Shown in pieces: positions 7,822 through 16,209 of a stretch of 40,500 bases of DNA. Under the pieces are notes generated by a model, which had not been told where the DNA came from, did no database searches, and saw nothing but the letters and a program-made list of their open reading frames with translations. Origin of the DNA: Methylobacterium sp. J-090 (GTDB taxonomy: Bacteria; Pseudomonadota; Alphaproteobacteria; Rhizobiales; Beijerinckiaceae). The stretch spans positions 1 through 40,500 of the forward strand of contig NZ_JAKSXV010000119.1 of the NCBI RefSeq assembly GCF_022829345.1, read 5' to 3'. Numbering within the stretch: position 1 is the stretch's first letter; each line of letters opens with the position of its first letter. The position numbers and the translations under genes are program-made.

Positions 7822-8700
7822 CTACAGGATCGAATCGTATCCGGCCGCCTCGCGCTTGCAGATCGCCTGATCCGGAGCGGCGCCGCCGCTGGCGACGAGC
7901 TTGGCGACTTCCGTCCGGGCCCGCTCCAGATCGGTGCGAAAGCCCGCGTCGCCCTGAAGCGCTGCGAAGACCACGCTCCCGGTGGTGCGTCCGGCCTGGA
8001 TATCGCTCATCCAGTGCAGGCCGCAGACGACCCGGCTCTCGCCGTAGGACCGGGCGCGCAGGAAGAACTGCGTCGCCTTCTCGGGGATCAGGGCGGCCAT
8101 GATCGACGCGTAGGTCCAGCCCTGCGTGGCATGGCTCGACGGGAAGCTGAAGGCGTTGGCGATCTCGGCCGAGCGGACGACGCAGATCTCCGCGTCGTTG
8201 CCGACGAACGGGCGGATGCGCCGATAATGCTCCTTCGGGGCCCGCGTTGCGCGGGCGATGTCGAGGCGGCTGCGCTCGAGCAGGGTCATCAGGGCCGGAG
8301 CACGGGCCTGATCGATGCGCTGGCCGATGACGCAGGCGAAATCGTCGAGGATCGCCGAGGCGCCGTCGGCGACGTCCGTGGTGGCCAGATCCCAGCGCGG
8401 ACTGCCCTTGAGGGAGCGGGTCGCCGTGAAGGCCGCCTTGTCGGCGGTCTCCGCCGCCGACTGGCCGCGCGGCGGCGCGGGAAGGATCGCCACGAGGTCC
8501 GGGGCCGCCGTGTCGGAGAGGTAGGGCTGGCGCGCGACCTTGGCCGGCGTCACCGGCGTGGTCGCGACGGACGGGGCCGAGGCCGGCTTCGGAGCGGCAT
8601 CCTTGGACTGCGCCTCCTTGGACGGCGCATCCTGCGCGAGGCCCGGGGAAACCCCGGCAACGGTCGCAAGCAGGACGAGGGCGAAGGATAGGCGGGCCAT
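7822..8700 (-). CDS. Class A non-specific acid phosphatase (PAP2 superfamily), secreted
   Basis: This 292-residue precursor has an N-terminal signal peptide (hydrophobic core FALVLLATVAGV, likely cleavage after GLAQ) and an Ala/Lys-rich spacer. A PAP2/acid phosphatase domain occupies the rest. The three catalytic motifs of this superfamily are all visible: KEHYRRIRP (KX6RP), FSFPSSHAT (PSGH-type), and SRVVCGLHWMSD (SRX5HX3D). The enzyme is expected to release phosphate from organic phosphomonoesters in the periplasm. It sits alone between a terminator and the alpha/beta-hydrolase-fold gene. The internal HWMSDIQAGR stretch matches bacterial class A enzymes better than lipid phosphatases, and there are no further membrane helices. 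Confidence 0.88.
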   Translation of the reverse strand: MARLSFALVLLATVAGVSPGLAQDAPSKEAQSKDAAPKPASAPSVATTPVTPAKVARQPYLSDTAAPDLVAILPAPPRGQSAAETADKAAFTATRSLKGSPRWDLATTDVADGASAILDDFACVIGQRIDQARAPALMTLLERSRLDIARATRAPKEHYRRIRPFVGNDAEICVVRSAEIANAFSFPSSHATQGWTYASIMAALIPEKATQFFLRARSYGESRVVCGLHWMSDIQAGRTTGSVVFAALQGDAGFRTDLERARTEVAKLVASGGAAPDQAICKREAAGYDSIL

Positions 8701-8835
8701 CGGCGTCTCTGGGATCGTGTACGGAACGGAAGCGTCGGAGGGGAAACGGCCTCACACCATAGGGTTCCCGTGCAACACTCCTATGGCAACGGGTCCGGTC
8801 TTCGCACACCCCGCCTGAACGGCGTCCGACCGGCC

Positions 8836-9711
8836 TCAGGCCGCGCGGATCGCCGCCGCCACTTCGCCCGGATATTCCTCGTGCGGACTGAGGGCGCCCG
8901 GCACCGACGCACGGGCGACGTGGCCGGTGGCGACGAGGGCGTCCATCTCCGCGCCGGAGCGACGTGGCGCGCGCTCGGGGCGCAGGACGAGGATCGGCGG
9001 CAGGCCGTCATCCGCGAACAGGTCGAGGAAGTCCCTGCGGGTCTCGCACGGGTCGAGGCCGCCGGTGACGAAGGCGGCGGTGCCGAAGCGGCCGCCGGGA
9101 TGGCGGGTGACGGCGTGCTTGTCGGCGATTACCCCCGGCGTGACGTGGGCCGGGTCGGCGTAGACGTGGGCCCGCATCATCCGGCCGATCACCGGCGGGC
9201 TGATGTTGAGGCGGTAGAGGGCCTCGCCGAGGATCGGCAGTTCGACGGCGCGGCGGATGCCGGCGATGAGGCCGCGCCGGTCCGGCCCCATCATGGTGGG
9301 AAACGGCCCGCGCCAGGTCGGCGCCACGAGGACGAGGCGCTCGAACAGGCCGGGATGGCGCCGGGCGGCGGCCACGAGGTAGCCCGCCGCGTGGCCGGCG
9401 GCGACGCCGAGCGCGTAGGGGCCGCGCTCCACCGCCAGCAGGGCGTCGAGGAAGGCGTGCATGGTGGCGGGGTTGAGGGCGATCCGCGCGCGAGTCCGGT
9501 CGCCGAAGCCCGGCCAGTCGGGCACGTGGCAGCGAAAATCGTGGCCGAGATCCTTGGCGAGCGGCCGCATCTCGGCCCGGGCCGAGATCGACGACAGGGC
9601 CGGGAGCAGCAGGGCGTCGGGGCCGTTCCCGATCACGTCGCAGGGCGTCGGCATCGGCCGCCCGGCGACGGTGAGGGACAGGCTACGGGCGGAACAGGCC
9701 GGCTCGATCAT
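8836..9711 (-). CDS. Alpha/beta-hydrolase-fold protein lacking the nucleophile serine
   Basis: This 291-residue protein from ATG 9711 has the alpha/beta-hydrolase layout: an oxyanion-side segment (VPDWPGFG), a nucleophile elbow, and a C-terminal His (LSPHEEYP). The elbow reads AAGHAAGY, where active hydrolases have GHSxG, so the nucleophile position is alanine. It may therefore be a non-catalytic member, a binding protein, or an enzyme using another mechanism. A TTG start seven codons upstream (9732) is possible; ATG was preferred because GAG lies eight bases before it. It follows dapD on the same strand, but a hairpin separates the two, so it is probably transcribed separately. Confidence 0.7.
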   Translation of the reverse strand: MIEPACSARSLSLTVAGRPMPTPCDVIGNGPDALLLPALSSISARAEMRPLAKDLGHDFRCHVPDWPGFGDRTRARIALNPATMHAFLDALLAVERGPYALGVAAGHAAGYLVAAARRHPGLFERLVLVAPTWRGPFPTMMGPDRRGLIAGIRRAVELPILGEALYRLNISPPVIGRMMRAHVYADPAHVTPGVIADKHAVTRHPGGRFGTAAFVTGGLDPCETRRDFLDLFADDGLPPILVLRPERAPRRSGAEMDALVATGHVARASVPGALSPHEEYPGEVAAAIRAA

Positions 9712-9780
9712 CGCGTGGTCTCGACGGTGCAACCTTCAGGAAGATGGGGCCGGCCCCGGCCTTCCGACATGCGACACAGG

Positions 9781-9806
9781 CGGCTCGGGCGGCCCCGCCC
9801 GAGCCG
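9781..9806. terminator. Long GC-rich hairpin downstream of dapD
   Basis: CGGCTCGGGCGG and CCGCCCGAGCCG form a perfect 12-bp stem around two bases, directly beyond the dapD stop. No T-run follows, so efficiency is uncertain, but position and strength fit a dapD terminator. Confidence 0.6.
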
Positions 9807-9815
9807 CGCCCCGTA

Positions 9816-10658
9816 TCAGGTCCGCAGCAGTTCGTTGATGGCGGTCTTCGAGCGGGTACCCGCATCGACGCGCTTGACGATGACGGCGCAGTACAGGCCC
9901 GGGCCCGGCGTCCCGTCGGGCAGGTCCTTGCCCGGCGTGGTGCCGGAGACCACGACGGAATAGGGCGGCACGCGGCCGTACATGACCTCGCCGGTCGAAC
10001 GGTCGATGATCTTGGTGGAGGCGCCGATATAGACGCCCATGGACAGCACGCTGCCCTCGCCGACGATCACGCCCTCGGCCACCTCGGCGCGGGCGCCGAT
10101 GAAGCAATTGTCCTCGATGATCACCGGATTGGCCTGGAGCGGCTCCAGAACGCCCGCGATGCCGGCGCCGCCGGAGATGTGGCAGTTCTTTCCCACCTGC
10201 GCGCAGGAGCCGATGGTGACCCAGGTGTCCACCATGGTGCCCTCGCCCACATGGGCGCCGAGGTTGATGAAGGACGGCATCAGGACCGCGCCGGGCGCGA
10301 TGTAGGAGCCGCGCCGCACGATGCAGCCGGGCACGGCCCGGAAGCCGGCCTCGCGAAAATGCTTCTTCTTCCAGCCCTCGAACTTGGACGGGACCTTGTC
10401 CCACCACGTCGCGCCGTCGGGACCGCCATGGATGATCTCCATGTCGTTGAGGCGGAAGGACAGCAGCACCGCCTTCTTGAGCCACTGGTTGACCTGCCAG
10501 TCGCCGTCCACCTTCTCGGCGACCCGGGCCTTGCCGGAATCGAGGAGGGCGAGGGCGTCCTCGACGGCCTCGCGCACGGCGCCCTTGGTGGCGGTGTCGA
10601 TGCCGGCGCGGTCCTCCCAGGCGGTCTCGATGGTGGTGGCGAGGTCGGCGTGGGACAT
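9816..10658 (-). CDS. dapD: 2,3,4,5-tetrahydropyridine-2,6-dicarboxylate N-succinyltransferase
   Basis: DapD transfers a succinyl group from succinyl-CoA to tetrahydrodipicolinate in the succinylase branch of lysine and meso-diaminopimelate synthesis in the cytosol. The 280-residue length is normal. The C-terminal two thirds show the left-handed beta-helix hexapeptide pattern (for example GAVLMPSFINLGAHVGEGT and IGARAEVAEGVIVGEGS). The conserved WDKVPSKFEGW and VPGCIVRRG stretches precede it. ATG 10658 was chosen because homology begins there and GGAAG lies about six bases upstream; the longer frame to 10718 adds an unsupported leader. It appears monocistronic or leads its transcript, ending at the hairpin at 9781. 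Confidence 0.95.
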   Translation of the reverse strand: MSHADLATTIETAWEDRAGIDTATKGAVREAVEDALALLDSGKARVAEKVDGDWQVNQWLKKAVLLSFRLNDMEIIHGGPDGATWWDKVPSKFEGWKKKHFREAGFRAVPGCIVRRGSYIAPGAVLMPSFINLGAHVGEGTMVDTWVTIGSCAQVGKNCHISGGAGIAGVLEPLQANPVIIEDNCFIGARAEVAEGVIVGEGSVLSMGVYIGASTKIIDRSTGEVMYGRVPPYSVVVSGTTPGKDLPDGTPGPGLYCAVIVKRVDAGTRSKTAINELLRT

Positions 10659-10719
10659 GGCGGCTTCCGGGGGGTGAGAGAGGGCTTCGTGCTTACAAAA
10701 GCCCGCCCGCCCTGTCACC

Positions 10720-11160
10720 TCAGCCGGCGGTCAGGGGCTTCGACGCGGCGTGGCCGCAGGCGTCGAAGCGGCGCTGGATCAGGACGTAGTCCTGGCGCGT
10801 GGTGTTGAAATACTTGGCCGAGACCGAGACTTCCGGCTTGCCGGGGGTCCCCGACGGGAGCCTGTCGGTGATCCGTTCGATGAGGCAGCACTCGGTGCGG
10901 TCGCCGAGATAATCGAGGCCGTTGCCGTAGGCGCGTCCGCCATGGTCGCCCTCGCGGACGATGTTGGCAATCATGATGTCGATGTAGTTCTGGTCCGTGA
11001 GATAGCTGTTCGTCTCGTGGCAGACCATGATCCGGCTCGAATAGACCGTGGCCGCGCAGACCGCTCCCAGGACAGCCAGGACGAGGAAGGCGGCCCCGGC
11101 GATCTGCGCACGCCGCTCCCGGGGTTCGTCCCGGGACGTGTTCGGGAGGGTGTTCGGCAT
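10720..11160 (-). CDS. Hypothetical single-pass membrane protein
   Basis: This 146-residue protein has a polar, Arg-rich N-terminus, one transmembrane helix (about residues 19-38, IAGAAFLVLAVLGAVCAATV) and an extracytoplasmic domain with three to four cysteines (MVCHE, TECCLIE, DACGH) that could pair as disulfides. I do not recognise the family and assign no function. It lies just upstream of dapD on the same strand (61 bp between its stop and the dapD start), so co-transcription with dapD is possible. Confidence 0.6.
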   Translation of the reverse strand: MPNTLPNTSRDEPRERRAQIAGAAFLVLAVLGAVCAATVYSSRIMVCHETNSYLTDQNYIDIMIANIVREGDHGGRAYGNGLDYLGDRTECCLIERITDRLPSGTPGKPEVSVSAKYFNTTRQDYVLIQRRFDACGHAASKPLTAG

Positions 11161-11324
11161 GGCTCTGACGACCCCTCGGGTTGGCGGCCCTCGGAGACAG
11201 GTCGGGACCGCACGGGGCGGAACGACCGAGGGCGCTTGATCGACGGAGCGATCATGCGCCCCCGCATCTTAGGAAAGCGCTCACGCGGCCGTGAACATTC
11301 TCGCCATTCCGGCGGGATCGGTCG

Positions 11325-11783
11325 TCAGGACGCGACGGCGTCGAACCGGAGGCGCACGCGATCGAGGTCGCGCGCAAGCTGGGCCAGATCGTCGGCGAGT
11401 TCGTCGTGGATGGCCTGCGCGGCGTGCGGGAATTCCGCCAGCACGCGCCGCATCAGGGTGGGGGTGATGCGGATCACCGCCGCCGCCTCCGCCGCATGGG
11501 CGTCCGTGGGCCGCTCCCCGGGCAGGAGCAGGGCGAGGCGCCCGACGAGGGCCGAGCGGCCCACCGTCACCGTCTCGCCGCCGGCCACGCGCGGGGCCAG
11601 CACGATGGTGCCCGACAGGACGACGAAGCCGCCATCCGAGGCCTCGCCCCGGGCGAACAGCCGGTCGCCGGGGGCGAGGCTGCGCCGCTCGGCGGCGAAG
11701 GAGAGGAGGCGCAGGGCATCCCGGCCGAGGAATCCGAACAACGGTGCGGCGGCCAGGATCGCGATGTCGTCGTCGAACCCCAA
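11325..11783 (-). CDS. Cyclic-nucleotide-binding-domain protein without DNA-binding domain
   Basis: This 152-residue protein reads as a Crp/cNMP-binding beta-roll (FGFLGRDALRLLSFAAERRSL, LFARGEASDGGFVVLSG, then a phosphate-cassette-like SALVGRLALLLPGE) followed by one C-terminal helix (about residues 107-145). There is no helix-turn-helix domain, so it is not a CRP-type transcription factor. The cassette lacks the usual GE...R pairing (GRLALL instead of GE(I/L)ALL, and no clear downstream Arg), so ligand binding is uncertain. The start is TTG 11783, preceded by GGAG. It is 56 bp downstream of the CenR-like regulator on the same strand. Confidence 0.65.
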   Translation of the reverse strand: MGFDDDIAILAAAPLFGFLGRDALRLLSFAAERRSLAPGDRLFARGEASDGGFVVLSGTIVLAPRVAGGETVTVGRSALVGRLALLLPGERPTDAHAAEAAAVIRITPTLMRRVLAEFPHAAQAIHDELADDLAQLARDLDRVRLRFDAVAS

Positions 11784-11839
11784 GCCGCTCCGTCCCTTTT
11801 CCGTTCCGGCGCGAGCTTAGCGCAAGCGGCGGCGCGCGA

Positions 11840-12526
11840 CTACGGCAGCAGCTTGTAGCCGCCGCCCTCGGTCACGAGGATCGCGGCGAGCGCCGGGTTC
11901 GGCTCGATCTTCTGGCGCAGGCGGTAGATGTGCGTCTCGAGGGTGTGGGTGGTCACCTGGGCGTTGTAGCCCCAGACCTCGGCGAGCAGGGTGTCGCGGC
12001 CCACCACGGCGCATCCGGCACGGTAGAGGAAGCGCAGGATCGCGGTCTCCTTCTCGGTGAGCTTCAGCTTCGACCCGCGCGCGTCCACGAGGAGCTTCGC
12101 GCCGGGGCGGAAGGTGTAGGGCCCGATCTGGAACACCGCGTCCTCGCTCGCCTCGTGGCTGCGCAGGTGCGCGCGGATGCGGGCCAGCAGCACGGCGAAC
12201 TTGAACGGCTTGGTGACGTAGTCGTTGGCCCCCGCCTCGAGACCCTCGACGGTGTCGTCCTCGGAATCCTGACCGGTGAGCATGATGACGGGGCCGCGAT
12301 AGCCGTTGCGGCGCATGGCGCGCACGGCCTCGCGCCCGTCCATGTCCGGCAAGCCGACATCCATCACCGCGAGGTCGATCCGCCCCTCGGTCACGCAGGC
12401 GATGGCGCCGTTGGCGTCGCCGGTGCCGATCACGCGGAATTCCTCGTAGAGATCGAGTTGTTCCGACAATGTTTCCCGCAACGCGGCATCATCGTCGCAG
12501 ATCAGCAGGCGATGGGTATTGGGCAT
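11840..12526 (-). CDS. cenR: OmpR/PhoB-type response regulator, CenR-like
   Basis: This 228-residue two-domain response regulator has a receiver domain with the acidic pair DDD (near residues 10-12), the phospho-acceptor in VMDVGLPDMDG, the switch Thr in MLTGQDSEDD and the Lys in YVTKPF. It is followed by a winged-helix DNA-binding domain ending EVWGYN...LETHIYRLRQKIE. The wording around LPDMDGREAVRAMRRNGY, GLEAGANDYVTKPFKFAVLLARIRAHLR and HEASEDAVFQIGPYTFRP matches the alphaproteobacterial CenR group as I recall it. CenR controls cell-envelope genes and is essential in Caulobacter. No histidine kinase is adjacent, which also fits CenR. ATG 12526 was used; a GTG six codons upstream is an alternative. 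Confidence 0.75.
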   Translation of the reverse strand: MPNTHRLLICDDDAALRETLSEQLDLYEEFRVIGTGDANGAIACVTEGRIDLAVMDVGLPDMDGREAVRAMRRNGYRGPVIMLTGQDSEDDTVEGLEAGANDYVTKPFKFAVLLARIRAHLRSHEASEDAVFQIGPYTFRPGAKLLVDARGSKLKLTEKETAILRFLYRAGCAVVGRDTLLAEVWGYNAQVTTHTLETHIYRLRQKIEPNPALAAILVTEGGGYKLLP

Positions 12527-12600
12527 CGACCAGACGACTTTCACGCACGAGCGAGATCACACCTTACCGCGTGATCACCGGACAAAGGATAGGGATGGAA

Positions 12601-12621
12601 GCATCGGCGCCAAGCCGATGC
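12601..12621. repeat. Hairpin and CGATGCCGA repeats upstream of cenR
   Basis: GCATCGGC and GCCGATGC form an 8-bp stem over a 5-nt loop about 75 bp upstream of the cenR start. Variants of ATGCCGAGG recur at about 12619, 12634 and 12650. The 298-bp stretch 12545-12842 shows nothing else recognisable; it must hold the divergent promoters of cenR and the L,D-transpeptidase gene. Confidence 0.45.
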
Positions 12622-12842
12622 CGAGGTAATTCAATGCCGAAGCCGGTCGATGCCGAGGGGAGACAACGACCGGATCGGAGACCCTGTGCGGACTGGACTG
12701 CGTTGTGGGGAAAAGTCCGCGACTCTCTCACAAACGGGTGATGACGACCTAAAGTTTCAGCCGCGCGGCGACGCAGAATGCCGAGGGGCCGTGTCGCCGG
12801 TGCGGATGGTCTCCCGCGCCCGCCCAAGCGATAAGGGGCGCC

Positions 12843-13376
12843 ATGAAGCGAACCACCCTCTCGCGCCTGCAGGTCCGCCCGCTCGTGGGCGATCGCACCC
12901 GTGGACAGGTCCTGGCCGGTCCCGTCGTCATCCCCTGCGCCCTGGGTCGCTCCGGGATGGTCCAGCGCAAGCGCGAAGGCGATGGCGGCTCGCCCCGGGG
13001 ACGGTTTCGCCTGCGGGGCGGCGTCTACCGCCCGGACGTCTTCGCGATCCGCCCGCGCACCGCCCTCCCCCTGCGCCCGACGCGGCCCGGCGACGGCTGG
13101 TGCGACGAACCCGGCGACCGGCGCTACAACCGGCCCGTCGCCCTGCCCTGCCCCGTCAGCGCGGAGCGGATGTGGCGCGACGACGGGCTCTACGACCTCG
13201 TCGTCGACCTCGACTACAATCGCGGACCGATCCGGAAACGCCTCGGCTCGGCGATCTTCTTCCACTGCGCACGGCCCGGCTACACGCCGACGGAGGGCTG
13301 CGTGGCGCTCAAGCGCGCGGACCTGGTCCGGCTCCTGCGCCGGCTCGGGCCGCGCACGCGGATGGGGATCGGGTAG
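12843..13376 (+). CDS. L,D-transpeptidase catalytic-domain (YkuD) family protein
   Basis: This 177-residue protein is close to a bare YkuD domain. These cysteine enzymes cross-link peptidoglycan or attach proteins to it through L,D-peptide bonds. The catalytic segment is visible near the C-terminus as FFHCARPGYTPTEGCVAL, with the conserved His and the nucleophile Cys in the (S/T)xGC(I/V) motif. Upstream are GPVVIPCALGRSGM and KREGDGGSPRGRF, typical of the N-terminal half of this subgroup, in which the protein often lacks a clear signal peptide. AAGGGG lies just before the ATG. It converges on the MFS gene, with stops only about 20 bp apart. Confidence 0.85.
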   Translation: MKRTTLSRLQVRPLVGDRTRGQVLAGPVVIPCALGRSGMVQRKREGDGGSPRGRFRLRGGVYRPDVFAIRPRTALPLRPTRPGDGWCDEPGDRRYNRPVALPCPVSAERMWRDDGLYDLVVDLDYNRGPIRKRLGSAIFFHCARPGYTPTEGCVALKRADLVRLLRRLGPRTRMGIG

Positions 13377-13397
13377 CCTCATCGTCACGCTCCCCGG

Positions 13398-14738
13398 TCA
13401 GTGCGCCGGCACGGCATTCGGGATGCCGCCGGTGCGCCGGGCCGGATCGCCCAGGGTCAGGATCAGGGCGGCCGCGATCAGGCAGAGGGCGCCGGCGGCG
13501 AAGAAGGCCGGCAGGTAGCTCGACAGGGCCGTGCGCGACAGGCCCGCGCCGTAGGCGATCGTCGCCGCGCCGAGCTGGTGGCCGGCGAACACCCATCCGA
13601 ACACGAGGTTCGCCCGCTCCCGGCCGAAGCGCGCCGTCGTGAGGCGCACGGTGGGTGGCACGGTGGCGATCCAGTCGAGGCCGTAGAACGCCGCGAACAG
13701 GGACAGGCCGACGAACGAGAAGTCCGAGAACGGCAGGAACATGAGCGAGAGGCCGCGCAGGCCGTAGTACCAGAACAGGAGCCAGCGGTTGTCGTAGCGG
13801 TCGGACAGCCAGCCCGAGGCGACGGTGCCGACGAAGTCGAAGATTCCCATGGCGGCGAGCACGCTGGCGCCCTGGACCGGCCCGATGCCGTAATCGGCGC
13901 AGAGCGGGATGAAATGGGTCTGAATCAGGCCGTTGGTGCTGGCCCCGCAGATGAAGAACGTGGCGAACAGCACCCAGAACACCCGCGTCCGGCCGGCCTC
14001 ACGCAGGGCCGCGATGGCGCCGCCGGCGCTCGGGGCCGCACTGGCGCCCAGGCCGGGGGCCGGCACGGTCGCCGAGGCGGCGAGGGGGACCGTCTCGCCA
14101 TAGGGCAGCAGTCCGAGATCCTCCGGCCGGTCGCGCATCAGGGCGAGGACGCCGAGGCCCGCGACGAGCAGGAGTCCGCAGATCAGCAGGAGGGCCGCGC
14201 GCCAGCCGAACTGCTCGGTCAGGGCCGCCAGGATCGGCAGGACCACGAGCTGGCCCGTGGCCGAACTCGCCGTGAGCAGGCCGACCACGAGGCCGCGGCG
14301 ATGGGAGAACCACCGGGTCGCCACCGTCGCCCCGAGGACGAGGGCCGTGAGGCCGGTGCCGATTCCGACGATCACGCCCCACAGCAGGATCAACTGCCAG
14401 ACCTGCGTCATCCCGAGGGACGCGATCAGGCCGCCGGCGATGAGGGACAGGGCGATCAGGACGATGCGGCGCGGACCGTAACGGTTCATCAGGGCGGCGG
14501 CGAAGGGCCCCATCAGGCCGAACAGCACCAGCCGGATCGCCAGCGCCGACGAGATCGTCGCCGTGTCCCAGCCGAACTCCTGCTGCAGGGGCAGGATCAG
14601 CACCCCGGGCGCGCCCACGGCACCCGCGGTCACCAGCATGGTCAGGAACGTCACCGCCACCACCACCCAGCCATAGTGGATGTCGCGGCGCGCGAAGGCG
14701 CCGGCCAAGTCTGTCGAGAGGGTGAGGGCCAAGGCCAT
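13398..14738 (-). CDS. MFS transporter
   Basis: This 446-residue membrane protein has about twelve hydrophobic helices and the family loop after helix 2 (ALMNRYGPRR) repeated in the second half (GWLSDRYDNRW). A cytosolic Ala/Pro-rich linker of about 45 residues separates the two six-helix bundles. Overall style resembles the oxalate/formate antiporter-like or monocarboxylate-type MFS group, but the substrate cannot be assigned. It is transcribed divergently from a MarR-family gene with 115 bp between starts and a perfect inverted repeat in the middle, so it is probably the target of that regulator. Confidence 0.85.
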   Translation of the reverse strand: MALALTLSTDLAGAFARRDIHYGWVVVAVTFLTMLVTAGAVGAPGVLILPLQQEFGWDTATISSALAIRLVLFGLMGPFAAALMNRYGPRRIVLIALSLIAGGLIASLGMTQVWQLILLWGVIVGIGTGLTALVLGATVATRWFSHRRGLVVGLLTASSATGQLVVLPILAALTEQFGWRAALLLICGLLLVAGLGVLALMRDRPEDLGLLPYGETVPLAASATVPAPGLGASAAPSAGGAIAALREAGRTRVFWVLFATFFICGASTNGLIQTHFIPLCADYGIGPVQGASVLAAMGIFDFVGTVASGWLSDRYDNRWLLFWYYGLRGLSLMFLPFSDFSFVGLSLFAAFYGLDWIATVPPTVRLTTARFGRERANLVFGWVFAGHQLGAATIAYGAGLSRTALSSYLPAFFAAGALCLIAAALILTLGDPARRTGGIPNAVPAH

Positions 14739-14778
14739 GCGTGACTCGAAGCTCGGGGGAACCGCCCGTCGTCAGCAC

Positions 14779-14811
14779 CTTGAATAGGCGTATATGCGCG
14801 CTTTATTCAAG
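14779..14811. promoter_or_regulatory. Inverted repeat, likely operator for the MarR regulator
   Basis: CTTGAATA (14779-14786) and TATTCAAG (14804-14811) form a perfect 8-bp inverted repeat around a 17-bp spacer. It is centred about 57-60 bp from both divergent starts (MFS 14738, MarR 14854). The A/T-rich arms stand out from the GC-rich surroundings. Autoregulation plus control of the transporter is the natural reading. Confidence 0.65.
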
Positions 14812-14853
14812 CGTCACCCGCCACGCCGTGGCCATGGACAGGAGAGGGCCGTG

Positions 14854-15279
14854 ATGACGAAGCCCATGCCGGTCGCGCTCTGCACCTGCCTCGCCGTTCG
14901 CCAGGGCGCGCGGCAGCTGACGCAGCTCTATGACCGGCACCTCGCACCGGCCGGTCTGCGGGTGACGCAGTATCCGATCCTGGCCCGGCTCGACCGGGCC
15001 GGGCCGATGCCGATCAACGCCCTGGCGACCTGGCTGGTGTTGGATCGCACGACCCTGGGGCGGGCGCTTCGCCCCCTCGTGCGCGATGGGCTCGTGGCGA
15101 TGGGCACGGGGCGGGATGCCCGCACCCGGGAGCTCTCCCTCACGCCGGCGGGTACGGCCCGCCTCGCGGAGGCGGTTCCGCTCTGGCGCGAGGCGCAGGC
15201 GGCGTTCGAGCAGTGCTACGGGGCGGACGAAGCGGCCACCCTTCGCGTCGCCATGGCGCGCGTGGTGGCGACGCTCTGA
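14854..15279 (+). CDS. MarR family transcriptional regulator
   Basis: This 141-residue protein has the MarR winged-helix layout: an N-terminal helix (RQGARQLTQLYDRHL), the DNA-recognition region (INALATWLVLDRTTLGRALRPLVRDGLV) and the wing (DARTRELSLTPAGTARL). CTCLAVRQG near the start contains two cysteines, a feature of a frequent Methylobacterium/Rhizobiales subgroup; redox sensing is possible but not shown. ATG 14854 is preceded by GGAG; a GTG one codon earlier is equally possible. MarR proteins usually repress a neighbouring transporter or enzyme and release DNA on binding a small phenolic ligand; here the target is most likely the divergent MFS gene. Confidence 0.85.
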   Translation: MTKPMPVALCTCLAVRQGARQLTQLYDRHLAPAGLRVTQYPILARLDRAGPMPINALATWLVLDRTTLGRALRPLVRDGLVAMGTGRDARTRELSLTPAGTARLAEAVPLWREAQAAFEQCYGADEAATLRVAMARVVATL

Positions 15280-15304
15280 CGGCGGTCTCGTTCGCGGGGG
15301 CGCG

Positions 15305-16018
15305 TCACCCGGTCCTGGCCGGCCGTGCCCCGAAGATCGCCGTGCCGACGCGGACGTGCGTGGCGCCCATCTGGATCGCGGCCGGGTAGTCCGCGCTCAT
15401 GCCCATGGACAGGATCGGCAGGTTGTGGCGCGCGGCGATGCGCGCGAGCAGGGCGAAATGCGCCGAGGGCGGGTCTTCGGCGGGGGGGATGCACATGAGG
15501 CCGTTGATCGCGAGTCCGTGGGTGTCGCGGCACTCGGCGAGCAGCACGTCGACCTGCGCGGGCGACACTCCGCCCTTCTGCGGCTCGTCGCCGGTGTTGA
15601 CCTGGATGAGGAGCTTCGGGGTCCGGCCGCTCCGCGCGATCTCCTTGGCCAGGGCGGCGGCCAGGGACAGCCGGTCGAGGCCGTGGATCACGTCGAACAG
15701 CTCCACCGCCTCGCGCGCCTTGTTCGACTGGAGCGGCCCGACGAGGTGCAGCTCCACGTCCGGGAACCGCTCCCGCAGGGCCGGCCACTTCGCCTTCGAT
15801 TCCTGCACGTAGTTCTCGCCGAACACCCTTTGCCCGGCCTCCAGGGCCGGCAGGATGCCTTCGGCCGCGATCAGCTTCGAGACGGCCACCAAGTTGACCG
15901 ACGCCGGATCGCGCTCGGAATCCTCGGCCGCCTGCCGGATCTGTCCGCGCACGGCCTCCAGGCCGGCGACGACGTCGGCGGGATTCGGGCGGGCGTACTC
16001 GAAGGAGGCGTCGGCCAT
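15305..16018 (-). CDS. YggS/PLPBP family pyridoxal-phosphate homeostasis protein
   Basis: This 237-residue protein is the usual length for the family. Members bind PLP without known catalytic activity and help keep vitamin B6 and amino-acid/keto-acid pools balanced. The PLP lysine lies in LVAVSK near residue 48. Further landmarks are FGENYVQE, LHLVGPLQSNKA, LIQVNTGDEPQKGG, GLMCIPP and LSMGMSADYPAAIQMGATHVRVGTAIFG, running through the TIM-barrel-like domain to the C-terminal phosphate-binding loop. ATG 16018 was chosen because homology begins there and GAG lies nine to eleven bases upstream. It converges on the MarR gene, with stops 25 bp apart. Confidence 0.92.
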   Translation of the reverse strand: MADASFEYARPNPADVVAGLEAVRGQIRQAAEDSERDPASVNLVAVSKLIAAEGILPALEAGQRVFGENYVQESKAKWPALRERFPDVELHLVGPLQSNKAREAVELFDVIHGLDRLSLAAALAKEIARSGRTPKLLIQVNTGDEPQKGGVSPAQVDVLLAECRDTHGLAINGLMCIPPAEDPPSAHFALLARIAARHNLPILSMGMSADYPAAIQMGATHVRVGTAIFGARPARTG

Positions 16019-16209
16019 GGGGATTGTTCTCGGATCGGTGAAGGGCGGTTGCGGTCGGACTATCATTCCGAACGCACGCCGCAAGGCAGGGCTCCCGGCG
16101 CGACCCTTCGTGTTGACCGGATGACGCCGCGTGCTAGTCCGGCGGCCAATCCTTTTTGCCGAGCGGACAGCCTTGCCGTCCGCGCCCCTGACAGTGAACG
16201 GCGCCAGCC

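Noticed and set aside
12703..12715. DnaA box near TTGTGGGGAAAAG
   Set aside because: Two mismatches in the nine-base box, isolated, with no A/T-rich unwinding element; no replication origin is supported in the window.
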